From: Ricordea florida
Taxonomy: Eukaryota > Cnidaria > Anthozoa > Corallimorpharia > Ricordeidae
Assembly: GCA_949710005.1 (NCBI GenBank)
Contig: OX453281.1
Location: forward strand, 17,988,001 to 18,052,000
DNA length: 64,000 nt
Reading direction: 5' to 3'
Shown here: piece by piece, positions 21,469 to 35,000 of the stretch
Numbering within the stretch: the first letter of the stretch is position 1
How the letters are laid out: every line of letters begins with the position of its first letter
The notes under the pieces: generated by a model
Database searches by the model: none
The model's input: the letters and a program-made list of their open reading frames with translations, nothing else
What the model was told of the DNA's origin: nothing
Position numbers and translations under genes: made by a program

Positions 21469-23015
21469 TCTAGCTCCTTGAGCAAGCATGATGAAACTGT
21501 CTTTCCTGCATGGGATTTCTCACATGTACCTTCCAGAAAAACTAATTTTTGTGTTATTTTTGCACATACCTGTAATGAAAAGCCCTGTGTTGACAAAGGT
21601 TGATTGTTTGCTCTTGGTGGGTGGATATCGACCTTATTCATGTATAAACCAAAAAGAGATCGAAGCAAATATTCAACTTATTTGTCCTCAAACTTGATCA
21701 ATAACTGCAGGGGGGCACAGTACTTTCAAAATTGTGGAGACGTCCTACTGGAACTGTGGAAGCCTAAACCTATACTAAATCAAGTCAAGCTGAATTTTGC
21801 TACACTATACAAGGCTAAACCTCCAAAATCCTGCTCTATCGCAGTGTCATTATTTAACAAGAAACTACAGGGATCGCTAGCCTAGCTTAGCCAAAAAAAG
21901 CTTACATCCCAATTGCTGTGACGATTTTACTTCTTATTTATTGCAAATCCTGATTTCCCTGCCATAGACTTAAAATAATTAATTTTCAATCAGTAATACT
22001 GGTAATTGTTTATTATTAATTATTAATCAATTACCTGGAAAATAATACCCCATAACTCTCAGATTTCCATACCCTGTCCCAGACTAAGCTGCTTGAAAAC
22101 CAGACCCTTCACTGCGTAACCTACAGGCTGTATGTGGCAGTACCCTTACAGCTAAAAATTAAACTCACAAAAGTTTACAAGTGTGAGGGTAAACATGACT
22201 AAATAGTTAAAATTGGAAGTTCTTTTGGCCACCAGTCAAGAATGCATCGGCCTTAAACTGCAACTTCAACATTTTCTGTTGGGTTATGTTACATTGACTG
22301 TGTCCAAGCTTTAACCCAGTTGCACAATTTAGGCTGGCTTGCACTAGTGCAAACGTTTCCTCTACCTCTTTGCACTAAATAGTCCTATTGTTATTTCCTA
22401 GCTTGTAGATCTCTTTATTTCTGACAGGGACAATGCATTGCAGATCACATAATACATCTAAAAGCTCCATTGGTCTTGGATATATTACCAAAAAGAGTTG
22501 ATAATGATGGACAGTGTAAATAGAAGGCCATACATCTTCAAATATTGTGATTGAATTATTTTCTCTACATACTGAGTTAAATACTAGCAACAATATTTAT
22601 CTGTGAACAAAGTTGGTTCTTGCTCTTGCTCCCAGGGTTTTTCTGTGGATACTCTGGTTGATCTTCCTTCACAAAAATCCATGTTTCAAATTCCTGTTAG
22701 TTCTGGAATCCATGCAGGACTATAAGCCTGAAAGCAGCCCCAAACTTGTGTGAGGTTGTCTTTCAGTAAAATGCTGTTGTTTAAACGAGTTCATGAAACT
22801 TCACACAAATGAATTAAGTACTCACAAAAATAAATCACTTGCCTAAAACATACTGAATGGCATACTGTAGCAAAATAGGACTTGTGCACTGTTGCTTCCA
22901 CGTCTACAAGTATGAATTATTGCCCAATCTTTTTGACCATGTAGCATTTCATAAATTCCTCTGGAATGTTGCTTCCAACCCACTTCTACTTCTCCCACCC
23001 TGCCCCACATACTTT

Positions 23016-23114
23016 TTACCCTTTTTCGCAAGAGTGACTTTATAGATTTTACTCCGTCTAACGCCGGACGATTTTAATCGTCAAATGGAGACCCCTTGGG
23101 AGTGAAAGGGTTAA
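23016..23114 (+). mobile_element. TTAA MITE (family C), solitary copy
   Basis: AAGAGTGACTTTATAGATTT, GTCTAACGCCGGACGATTTT and CCCCTTGGGAGTGAAAGGG followed by TTAA match the three tandem copies at 50358-50681. The left end is altered (TTACCCTTTTTCGC). Confidence 0.75.
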
Positions 23115-23237
23115 AGGGTTAAACTTGCGGAACTGAGTGTGAGCGTGAGAATTACCGTGAGGGTTCACCGTTGAAAAGCGTGAGGCACGCAGCGTTCACG
23201 TGAGCATGCATGTTACGCGCGAAGTGAGTGTTCTGTA

Positions 23238-23444
23238 ATGGCGGAGGAACGCACACTAATGCACATAATTGTTGTTCTATTTGGTCTTACTCTAGTAGCT
23301 TTTTGGAACGTGATGGCCTCTGAAAACAGTATTCATTCAGCAGGAGTTAAAGAAATTCATCAAGTACCTCTGAATGTAATTAATCGACAAATTCCTCCCG
23401 TTCTTTGCGAAGAGAAAGTTCACTCTTTGATGGAAACTATTAAG
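23238..23444 (+). CDS. Orphan first exon of a type II membrane-like protein
   Basis: Unrecognised. An open exon of 69 codons starts at ATG 23238 in the context GTAATGG and ends at AAG|GTATGA. The product begins MAEERTLM, then a 16-residue hydrophobic segment (HIIVVLFGLTLVAFWNVM), then a polar, probably lumenal region (EIHQVPLNVINRQIPPVLCE, KVHSLMETIK) with one cysteine. A signal anchor near the N-terminus suggests an ER/Golgi single-pass protein. No convincing downstream exon was found. Candidates in phase 0 are 25680 (short, then stop) and 29019-29132 after a strong acceptor (TTTCTTCTCTAG), which would add 37 residues and overlap the 3' end of the SOHLH2-like gene on the other strand. A compound TTAA element ends at 23114, just upstream. 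It could also be a chance ORF. Confidence 0.35.
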
Positions 23445-24724
23445 GTATGAAGTTCACATCCCTTGTGAGATTAGATAACTAAACAATCAACACGGTTTTC
23501 AAAGGAAAATAAGAAACAGAGCAATACGCCGGGATGGAGAGACTTGTAGTACAACTGTGGTTTACAATAGCTTAGAGTGATTCCAGTGGTGTGTTGAGCG
23601 AATGTTTGGCTAGCTAGATTTCCACGCATATCACCCATGGCCAATGGGGTTTACCTCGGTGTAAAAACCTGGGAAGTTTTTCTTTGATCTCCTTTGTTTT
23701 CTTTGTTTTACGTCACTCGTGAACGTAACAGGTTTTTACACCGAGGATGAGCCCCTAAATGCTTAATTATGCATGGTTCAGAATGCTTGACCATCTGAAC
23801 AGTGTTGTAGCCGTTTGTTTGAAGCAGGGTCAAAGTAACCCAGGGTTAGTGCGAAATTTAAATGCAGATAGGACAGCTTAAAACGCACATTTAGTGTAAT
23901 TCTTCTTGAACACAATTTGATGATTGTATGCTCTGAATAAAATAGAGAAAGTTATCAGTGAAAATGCTTTTTAAAGAAACCCATGTTGAAATTTAACCCT
24001 GCATGGGTTAGCGCTAATCGGCCTTTGAACAACGGTTTGCATGTGCATCGTCCAAGACAATGCAGCTACAGCATGTATAACATAAATGAACATGCATAAA
24101 GAAATCTGTTTGAACGGACTCCAATCAAATGTTGAATTTCTAACGGGTCCAAAGGGGTCCAAAGGAAAATTATTTTTGTGGAGGGAGGTGAAAGCATGGA
24201 ATATGAATATTCCTTGATACAACACAATATTCATGCCATCATAGGATGAGAGCACAAGGCATCTTGTACCACCAATAGATGTACTGTGGATCAAAGGAAG
24301 CTTGGGTGGAAACTATTTCTACTCATTTGGTGGTTGTCATAGATATGAAGCTTACAAACGACTTGGTATGACGACAATCCCATGCAAGCTGGTCAATTCA
24401 AATGTTGAAAATCTTAAGGTGTATCTAGGGTCCTCTGTACCTGATCTAAAATGACTTTTGCATGCTGTATGTGATGCACATCATATAAAGTTCAAGCAGA
24501 AATAATCATAGCAATGTCTCAGACAACTACTGATTCCACAAGATTGAGGTCTATATTTGAAATTAGGAGGGGGTCAAAATTTCCTAGAAGGTTAATTATT
24601 GCAGAATCCAAAGCAAAACTACCCTGTGTGACAATTTGGTTGTTCATAAGAGCTGAAATTTTACACACTGGCTCTTGGCTGATTCTGTTAATTTTTTTTG
24701 TCCAAATTATCACAAAAAGTGATA

Positions 24725-24980
24725 GAAATTGGGATAATGAAATTTATTGATAAAGTAAGTTATACCACCGCAAGGTAAAAGGGAGGTGCTGACGTTTTGA
24801 GTGTTAGCCCTTTGTTGGAGTGAATGGAGTGAAGGGCTAACGCTGAAGACGTCAGCACCTCCCTTTTACCTTATGGTGGTATAACTTACTTTGATTCGTT
24901 TGATTATCCCAATTTCTTGTGCTTTAATTCCCCACCAACGCAGCACCAGTTTCTTTAGAAACTATCCCCACAATTATCAC
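24725..24980. mobile_element. Family A MITE, full-length copy
   Basis: Arms of ~90 bp start GAAATTGGGATAATGAAATT and end ATTATCCCAATTTC; the centre GTTGGAGTGAATGGAGTGAA and the right flank TTTCTTTAGAAACTATCCCC match copy 801-1050. Useful with that copy for defining the family consensus. Confidence 0.85.
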
Positions 24981-25194
24981 TAGTGATAGTTTGTCTTAAG
25001 AGGCTTCAATCAAAAGGAAATAAATGTTAATGAAACATGTACTTACAGTAAGGCACATACTGTAACTGATATAAATATTCTCATTGTCATCAGTCTGAGA
25101 AGTGATCAACATGTGAACCTTTCTTACATCATCAGTACAATAGCAAACAGACGTTGGCTGTGTATAGAGTGTAGAACTGACTTAAATATTCCAT

Positions 25195-25510
25195 GATGCA
25201 GACTGGCTATCGGACAAAGATCATTTGCATATCGCGGAGCAAAAATCTGGAATGAGCTGAGTGACGATTTGAAAAGTTTGACTTCTGTGAAAGCTTTTAA
25301 GAGACACTTGATTGAACATACTTTAAATTTAAATTTTTATAATGCGAATTCTTAATACTCAATTTTAAATTTCTTACTTTTTAAATTGTAGACTCCTTTC
25401 CCATTTTGCTCATTCATTTTGATTGATGTATTTTTATTTTTTATCTTTCCTTTTGTAACTGAAAAGCCCCTTTGGGGAGTTACAAATAAAGTATGCATGT
25501 ATGAATGTAT
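25195..25510 (+). mobile_element. LINE 3' end (reverse-transcriptase C-terminus)
   Basis: A 5'-truncated non-LTR retrotransposon. The frame RSFAYRGAKIWNELSDDLKS, then TSVKAFKRHLIEHTLNLN, is the typical end of the ORF2 protein of L2/CR1/jockey-like LINEs. The 3' UTR contains a stem-loop (GTAACTGAAAAGCCCCTTTG, GGGAGTTAC) and ends in ATG-type microsatellite (GTATGCATGTATGAATGTAT). Confidence 0.75.
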
Positions 25511-26401
25511 ACCGGGGTAGTGAATCATGCAAGCCTTTACTAAACCTGAGATCTTCTCTAAATTTCTGGATGTGATTCGCACTTGAAAGCCTAAAACTCC
25601 ACCTCTTTAATATTAAGAATTCTCTTCAAAAACTCAGTAAAATAATTGTACTTCCTCTGTTTTTTTTCTTTGCTATAGAAGATCTTGGGATATTTTGTAA
25701 AGGCTTACATGATTTACTACCGATAACTATGAAAGCAAAAATATTTGAAGGATAGCAAAGATTAAAAGATTTCTTTGGTTTGGAAAGTTACTGAATTAAT
25801 TTTTATCTGTTTGCTTCTTGCAATTGGAACAGAAACTAATATTCTCATGCAAATATTTATGCATATTTGGACACAGGAAAGAAAGGTTATTGACAAATTA
25901 TAAATATATAAATGTATTTATGCACCAAAATTTATTTCTAATCCTAACCCAATACTAACCCTAAAAAAATAACTCCTATCAGTCATCAAGTTTAGATGAC
26001 ACAATTAGCTCTTAAATCCTGACAGTGCTGTTTCTTTTTCATTTTTGACATTCTGTTTTGGAATGAGACATGCAAAAAAATTATGATTTTTCTCTGCATG
26101 GGTTCCATGATCTGAAACAGTAATTTAATTCAGTAACTATAGTGCCACAAAAAATCTTTACTATCTTAATACCTTATTTGTCCAAAATAAAACACCAAGA
26201 CAGAAAAGCAAATTTATGGACCTGTGTAAAAACTCAGCTCACATTTTTTACAATCAAACCATCACACATGGTGGCTGCACTCTGATTTTCAATCTCAGCT
26301 TTAAAGTAGACACCAAACAACACAAACACAATACTAACAGCAATTTTAATTTGTATAAGCATTGTGCTATATCAGTCAAAATTAACCAAGTAAACTGCAG
26401 T

Positions 26402-26606
26402 TAACCCGTGAAGTCCCAGTAGTGACCGGCATCCAATTTCACATTACAATATTCACTATTCATCAACCATTCATGTTATGAGAATAACGAAAATGATCAC
26501 CAAAAAAGAGTTGCATAATTATTTAAACAAATTCTCCTCACTAGTACCATAACAAATATCTGGGAACAGTTAAATGAATATTGATATTGGGGCTTTAAGG
26601 GTTAAG
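26402..26606. mobile_element. TTAA-flanked element (family C relative)
   Basis: 205 bp: TTAACCCGTGAAGTCCCAGT at the left and GGGGCTTTAAGGGTTAA at the right. A left end of the same type (TTAACCCTTTAAGTCCCAGT) occurs at 32522 without a clear right end. Confidence 0.55.
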
Positions 26607-29067
26607 TAATGCATGACAACAAAGCTGCAGCTATTGTAGTTTGTACTTTAACCATATAGCATCAAGGTTATGAAATACAATAACAAACTAGTAATCAAAT
26701 AAATATGAATAAATAGTAATATATCCAAAAATGTTTGGCTGTTTTCTGGTAACTTTAACTTTTATAAAATTTTTCATGAATTTTATTTTCCTAAAAAGAC
26801 ACATATAATAAACCGTTACCTTAATGTATTGTTGCTTAAAAATATACAATCTATGTTCACTTCTGTCCAATAATAGACTTACCGTAATTATTACTACAAT
26901 GGTGAAAGCTTTTGTCAAACTAATCAGCAATTAACACTAACTGTCAACAGCCTATGATTTGACCTGTGCTTGCAAAATTTAAATGAAAACAAGTAACAAA
27001 CTTGTCATGAGAAACTGTAAAATAAAATTTAATTATTATAAATTAAGGCTGATTTCATTTATAAATGCAAGATTTTTTTTTTCTTTGTCTTTTTGTTTAG
27101 TCTACAATAAAAATTGCAAGATGTAGAAGTTATTCTGTACCCACTGCAAAAGTACAATAACTTAAATTATTCAACATTGAATTTTCTTATTAGGCAGTGC
27201 GTTACTGGAAATCTGCACTTCTGTAATAACTTTTGATTGAAATGCTCTCTACAAATTTTTAAACTAGAGTTTTTGTTCAGATACCGCCAGCCTCTTATAC
27301 CATACAAAAGAAAAAATATGGGAGGACTGGTTTTATGTAACACTGGAATCTTCGAACAGCTTTTTCAGTGAAAGAGTACAAGACTTGCATCAATTGACTC
27401 AGCTGGTTGTAAACCCCTAAAAACAATTGAAAGCAATAATGATATATTACTCTGACCTATCACCGCAGATAGACACAGCCCACTGAACTCATAAGAATTA
27501 AAATGTGTTCAAGTGGGTCCCAGTAATATTGGCCTGTGACTTTCATATTTACCCTTACCGGTAATTGGCAGAGTACTATCAGCCAGTTATCTAATATGGC
27601 AATTGTGCAAAACCATAGTAATTGCAAATTGAAAGTACTTTTCACAGCCAACTAATAACTTCAGACTATAAGAAAGGCAAGTGTTCTGAAATCTGATAAA
27701 TATATTGCTGTATATAAATGTAAACTTAAACAATATTACAGCTTTTGTTAGGCAAAAAAACCAGTAAAGATATTAATGTGATATAAAATATTGATTAACA
27801 CATGTAGGTGATTTTAAGTGCTTTGATTTGTGGTACAAACTGTAGCAAGTGGAGAATTTGATTAGAGCAGGACCACTACAATTTTTTATATATGAATGTC
27901 TTTTAAGTAATTATAAGCAATCAACTCACCCTGCCTTCCTCACTTTCTACAGAGCACTGATTTTTGTATAACTTTCAAAAACAGTCAAAATCAAATTCAT
28001 CATGTACTTCATATAGATTAATACCTTTGAGTTGTTGAAATATTAGATCTGTTGGGCTCAACCCATTCACTGCTTCTGAGTTTACACATCTGGGAACACA
28101 AACTTTTAACTTCTCAATGAGTAGCAATTTAAAGCAACCAACTTAAATAAATTTATAATTGTGCCATTGTAAGCTTAGTCATGAAGGACTACAATACTTA
28201 AGCACTTTCTACTGTCAAAATAAAAAGAGCTTGGTCTGATAAACTATTTGGTACAAAGAACCTTTTCCCAACTTCTCCCAACAATTTCACTACATGAAGG
28301 CCAACTCTGATGAGGAGAATTGAGCGGTCTTAATTATCTTAGATGATCTAAAATCAAATTCTCCAAACTATTGTGGAACGAAATACAATGCGACCTAATA
28401 AGATACGCTATTTAGATCGTTGACTTGAAACGGTCAAATAAACTGCAAGTAATATTTGCAATCATAATCACTTAACTTGCATTGATTAACCCCCCTCACT
28501 CCAAGAAGTGATGATGGAGGATCTCCTCTTTACAATGACAGCACATTGTAAATGAAGATTGTAATAAAGACCGAGATGAGAATCAACCCAAAGAGGATAA
28601 ATATTATCGATCTAAGGCCAAAGTCTCCAAACTAACTTTTAACAATAATATTAATATGTATGTAAACTCAATTTGAAGACCTGCTTCTCAAATCTTGGAA
28701 AAGAAAGGGTTAGGCATAGTAGTGGTCTTTGTATCAACTTTGTGTGATTCCTGTGTGGTCTTTGACTAACTGGAACTGGTATCATTGCTTATCTTTTCTT
28801 ATTTTTATTTTTAATATAATTGCAAACATATAAATCTAACTTGGACCCTTGTGCACAAATAAATTGGCATCCTTTGCATATAATGCACAAATTGCAAACC
28901 AGACTTTAATATGGTCTGTAACTTTGAGATAATTCAGCTTACTGGAAATTAATTATTAATTTCCAGGAAGGTGAATTTTCTTGGGTTCTTTTATGCTGAC
29001 CATTTGTTTCTTCTCTAGGCCTTTGCAGATTGCTTGATTGCTTTAATGGATAGAGAATACCTTGTTT

Positions 29068-32000
29068 TTAAATTGATGCACCTTTGTATAAAAGCGATCC
29101 CTCCATTTGTGATTGTTCCTCTCGTGTCATAGACATACTGCCACTACTTTCCCACAAAGGTGGTGTCATAGGAGAGTCAGCTGGAGATGACCTGGCAGAC
29201 TCAGACGATTCATGTTCCATGCTTCCTTGACTGAGACTACTTGTGCTTAAGGAATGAAAGATATTTCCAATAGGAGGCAGCTTCAGGAAGCTCCACTGTT
29301 GCGGCATGTCGCATCCATGACTGCTTATACTAGGAACTGTAATAGGGTTGCCGTAATAAGGATGCTTGTGATGGAATGACGATTGCGGCACATTGCATTC
29401 CTGGTGAATGTTTATTGGAGGGTGGTCACTCACCATCAGTCTTGGTGGGTGATGAGACATCATGCTGTGACTATTAGTGTTGCTGCCCAGGTGACAGGAG
29501 TTAAAGGCCGAGGGGGGTGAGTTAGGAGGTCGAAATCTAATCTGATCTGGTTGGTGCTGTAGAGGGATTCTTGGATGTTCATGTCCAGGTCTGATATGAA
29601 CATGTGGTAGGTACATTGGCCCTGTTGTGGTTACCATTGTGGGTGGTTTGGCCTGCAGGGGTACATTTCTCACACAAAATGATGGTAAAGGGGCTGCTAG
29701 TCGTGTTGGCCCATCCTGGTCCTTAGGGGAAGCTATAAGCCTATCAGTTAAAAAAAAAACAACTTACAATAACAGTGCTTGTAAACTTTATTATTAGTAG
29801 TAAAGATTCTGGGTAAACACTCATCAGGTATTGTAGTTACCTTGGTCTACTCTGTTTTGTTCCCCCACTCGCATCTCGACTTGGTCTCTTCCTGGGGATT
29901 ACTGTGGTGCTTGCTGAAATGTTGTCTGAAATCTAGAGGGACACAGCTTTCTTTAGAGAAGCACCTTTTAATATGAACATCCATTTGTTAATTGTATGAC
30001 TGCAGATATTGTGATTACTGGTCTTCTTCGATTCTTGACTCATTTCAACTATAAAAAAGCAGTTGGTCAGAATCAATCTAATTTGCAGTTTTCAATAAAT
30101 TACCCCAAAACCCAAGCTCCTTAGTAATTAAAGAGTACTTTAGCTAAATGAAACTGTAACTGAAATCATTAGTAATATAGCACTGTCATTGATCAGCAAG
30201 CCTTTCGGGCAAGATTTTCGCACAGTTCCCTTAACTTCATTATGCATGCAGCAGATGAATTGTTTAGGGTATAATTTGCACATGTAAACATTTCTTGTTA
30301 TTGCAGAATGAAACAGTATGGCTACAGCATGCATAATGAAACAGGGACCTGTGTGGAAATCATTCCGCCCTGCTCAATGTTTTGCATTACTTTTGTGCTT
30401 ATGGTAGATTTTAGTCAATCCCTGTGGCTGTTATGCAAATATTTTGTACACACATTTGCATAAATAAAATAATATTATAGATGATATGTGGGAGGTTTGC
30501 ACAAACACAGTTAAATAGCCATGCAGCTCAGTTTACATCTTTATGTACATTACTGATTTATGCAATAGTGGATATTAACCGCTGCCTGGTTAGGTCAGTT
30601 GGTAGAGCACTGGCCTGTCAAGCGGGAGGTTGTGAGTTCAAATCTCACCTGGACCAACATTCAAGGTCCTTAAAATAACTGAAGAGAATGTGCTGCCTTT
30701 GTTATGACATCTGCAAATGGTTAGACATTCTAGTCTTCTCAAATAAGGACGAAAAACTGTAGGCCCCGTCTCACAGCACTGTTCTTGTGGGATGTTGAAG
30801 ATCCCACAACACTGTGAGAAAAGAGTATATGGGACATAGACTCCAGTGTTGTGGTCAACCTTTGAGAAAGCTTGATTGCAATTAATTAAATAAGAGAATT
30901 GATGTAAAGCGCCTTTGAACATATCCATATGAAAAAGAGCACTGTACAAATTCATTATCATATTATCAATCCACCTTAAAAGAGCATGCACCTTAGGCTT
31001 GTAAGTACTGTTTAATAAACAAGCAGGAGTGTTTTATCAGATTTAAAAGCCCGAGGCGAAGCCAAGGGCTTTTAGAGCTGATAAAACACGATCTGCGAGT
31101 TTATTAAACAGCTTCAAAAACTTATTTGTGGAGTCTCTGTTCATTTCACACTTTTTTGTTTGTTTTCCTGAAATGCACACGGGTTTTTATCTCTATTTTA
31201 GTTTCAATGGGTATTGTTATTTGGGATAAGCTAAAATAATGATCTTTTCAACTTTTTCAGTAAAGACTGCATGATTTGAATTGCTAATCTTGCCTCGTTT
31301 AAAACTTATGTGAAAGTTGCTTTTGGAACTCTGATTTCAGCATGCCACCGAAAAGAGTATTCAGGAAAGCTAAGAATGTTCAAGAGGAGAGGGAGTTATT
31401 TGAGGAGTGTGTTCCAAAATCAACCAAAAATGCTAATAAGTGGTCGTATAAAATTTTTTCGGAGTGGCAAAGGCAAAGAGAAAACAAAGACCCTAGTCAG
31501 GAGCAGTGTTCGTTCACATTTGAACCTGAAAAAATGCAATGCCAGTGATGTCAGGTTGTGTATTCAATAATTGTACTTTCAATATGTGAGCCTAAAATTA
31601 AGGTTAACTTTCATCATGTTATTAAACAGAGTGAATGTTGGTTGTTTTGCATCTTTAATTTTGATATGGAAATTAGGATAAAGTTTTATATAAAACTTCA
31701 TGTTCATTAGTATTCTTTATATAAAGTTCTTATCCTAATTTGCATCTCTTTGCATTTGCTTTGTATACCCCATATTTCCCTGTCACCGAATTCAAATCCC
31801 TCCCCGGGCTTTAAGAATGATGAGCTTTACCACATATAAAGGTTCCTGCACGTGACTGATTTCCCTAATTTCATTGGCCAAAAACCTAATTAATTATTAA
31901 TGAGTTTTTAAAGTAGTTTCAAAACATAACTTGTAATGCATTAATATTTATTGCATAGGTGTATTTAAGTTAAGATCATTTGATTTCCTTTACTGTATTT

Positions 32001-35000
32001 CATGATCAAATTCTTTGCATTACCTCTTGAATGACGGATGCTGGCAGTCGTTCCTTGACCAGACGTACATATTTCACTGTCATTTCAAGGATCTGGTTTA
32101 TCCAGAAGACAAGAGAACAACTTTCATAACTGAGTAAAAGTTAACCATGCAATATGCATTTTCAGCATTGAGATGATAATGTAAGATGATAATTTTGCAA
32201 TTTTTGTATAAGCATTCTGTGACTGGGAAGCATTTCATAGAATTTCAAAATTCCTTAGAAATGATAAGGGGAGCCTGAGTGTTTACTTTCTGAAATGCTT
32301 TAATTCATTAGAAACAAATTACTTACTAAAGAATCAAGAGGGTCCCATCCATGTAAAAGTTCTTGTTCAATTGTCAATATCAGCTCCATTTTTTCACATG
32401 TACTTTTTGTGCTATTTTGTTTATACCTATTTGCCATCTTTGCTTACATGGAGTCATTGAAATGTCATGCAATGTTTTAATCATTTATTATTTTTCCTTA
32501 TAGGATTTAAGCATTGTCTTTTAACCCTTTAAGTCCCAGTGGTGATCAGCATCTTATTTCTTTATGTTATAACAGAACTGAGTAATAAATGCAGGTCAGG
32601 AGAATATAAGGATATCATTGATGAACTGTGTTGCTATTCTAACACTTTATCCTGTATAGGAATAGTAATATTACTGCTAGTTGATTTATACTGTAATATT
32701 AAATGCCTTTTTTCACACTTGTCTTTATTGATCCTATGTTTATTTATTTAAGAAAGGATTTAATGACATTGAACAAGGCTTATTTTAGTGTCCTTCCTTT
32801 CCAAGTGTCCTAGTGATCTCAAAACCATGCATTGTCCAGGGACCTGCACAGTTTTACAAAAAAGGTCAGCTGCTAGATCAAATTACAAAATGACATTTGA
32901 TCATAATAACATTTTTACTTGCATTTACTCACAGAAGCCATATCTGACTTTTTTCCTGCAATACTTGGCAAAAGGAACCTCAGCTGGTCACAACTCTCCT
33001 TGATGCGCTCCCTAAAAGAAAACAGTTAAGAATACTGTTCCTGGACACCCATTCCATACGAAGAATCTTCTAAAATGTGTTTATCAATCCAGTGCCCTTT
33101 CCCTTAACAAATTTTCTGTATTTTACAAGTGAACAGATGAGAATTGAGAATCCTATCAAATCAAGGATAGTGAAATATATATTTAATATTGGAAAGGCGG
33201 TGGGGAAGAAGTACTTTTGTTTTAGTAATTTTTGGGCAAGGATGTGCAGTTAGGACCCTTGGCCTAAATAAGACCTAGTTCAGCTGCATTTTGTTAACCA
33301 ATACTAAACTAAACTCCTGAAATCCCCCCTATATCCAGTAGTGTTTCCAATGGTAGCAAGGCTATCAGCCCTTTTACCGTAGCCTTGGGGACTAGGATAA
33401 ATTAGACACAAAGCCATGTGGTTTATATGCAAAGTCCTTGCCCTGGTTTGTACAGCATAAAGTAACTTTGTGTAGTGGCCCCTGTCTCTTGGATGGAATG
33501 TCAGTCTATTACAAGGTTACCTCCAGCATTTAGCAATATTTTCTACTAGGCATTTATTTGTTACTGTCATATACATTTACTGCACCTTCTGATTCTTTCT
33601 TTGGAGCTGTGCTTTGACAAGTCATCATTCAGAAGAGTGATTTTCATATCTTTGCTTCCAAGTGCTCCACTTATCATATATGCTTGACTGCCAACTAATT
33701 TTCCACTGCTACTACTAACGGGCAATTCCTGACCGGTGGGCAAAGTGCCTATCTTGGATGTTGCAATGTCTGAATGGGAACTTGCAGTGTTTGATAAAAG
33801 TGTAGTGGGATATATAGAAGGTGGATTAATAGGGATAAAATGTTGGTTCACTGTGTTGGGTCTGTATTGATCTGAGTGTGGTACACTGTGAAAAATGTGC
33901 CCTTGATTAAAATGACCAGGATAAACTTGGCTGGCCATACCGCTATTCTGTGCAGGAACAGCTGGTACTTGGCCAGAACAGTAGTCTGGTACTCTGGGTG
34001 CAAAGTTACTTAGGTGTGCCTGGTCATGATGTACACCTACATGTGAGAAACGCTGTTGTCCTCCTATATCTAAGGCATGGTCATGATGTTGATGGAATCC
34101 GTAAGTGTTTGTTTGATGGTGCTGAGAAATTGCAGTGATGTTTGTATTGCTGCAAGCCACATGTCCACTTGCAAAAGACTGTTGATAACAAGGCTCTGAT
34201 AGGTTATGTTGGGAAAGTGGAGGTTTACTGTATGCTTCTGAGACTACTACAGGACTTGTTCCAACAGAGTTTTGTCCGTAACCCTGTCTGAAAGAAAAAT
34301 TAATAAGGAAAGTAAGAAATCTGATACTAACTCATCTGTTAACATTAAACTACCTGTTTTGCAATAAATACATTGGAACAAGATTTCATTTTCAATTTCT
34401 AATTTTTAATCTAATTTCTAATTTTTGGCCTGATGAACAAAGCCACTGCATATCTTGGTAGACCTACTTCAGATCATGAGCTTGGGCTGCCTGTGACCTG
34501 AGACAATTGAAACCAACTATAGTACCTTCCCCTTTGTGCTGAAAGTCCTCGACTATTACATGAATAAACTGGTCTGGGGGCAAGTAACTAAAAGTCACCT
34601 CGTCAGATTCCTTTCTTTCTGGTCCAACTAGGACCAATATTTTTGCCAATATTGGACTATTGTTCCCACTGATCCCAAGCAATTCAGGGTCAGATTTCCA
34701 TCTTGAAAATCGATCAACATCAGGCAGAGAACATGGATGTTTTTCACCAAAAATCAACACAAAACTCCTGAATCAATCACCAACACAGAAGTAGTCTGTT
34801 TTGATCTTGATGTAATAAACATGTAGTTTCCAGTTTTGCTGGATCTGGATGATCTGGATCAATACAATAAAACGTTTACAAGTGTCATTTACTAGTATAG
34901 TTATATCTATTTAAGAGTTTGTTGACCAAGCTTGCTGAGGATCCATGGATACTGGGAAAATATTGGACTTCAATCTTTTTGACATGAACCTTGCTCAGCA

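Larger units (their letters stand above)
20418..23237. other. Intergenic stretch after DPM2
   Basis: After the DPM2 3' UTR there is AT-rich sequence, the 22-23 bp array, and a TTAA element at 23016-23114. The ORFs at 21488-21885 and 20723-20947 show no family resemblance that I can support. Confidence 0.5.
23445..29018. other. AT-rich intergenic stretch
   Basis: Contains a MITE (24725-24980), a LINE tail, and a TTAA element. From 26610 to 28990 the DNA is strongly AT-rich and I see no gene, hairpin family or tandem repeat in it. Confidence 0.5.

Noticed and set aside
30583-30655. Functional tRNA gene (GTC anticodon)
   Set aside because: Continues into a body shared with 48070-48440, so it is the head of a SINE.
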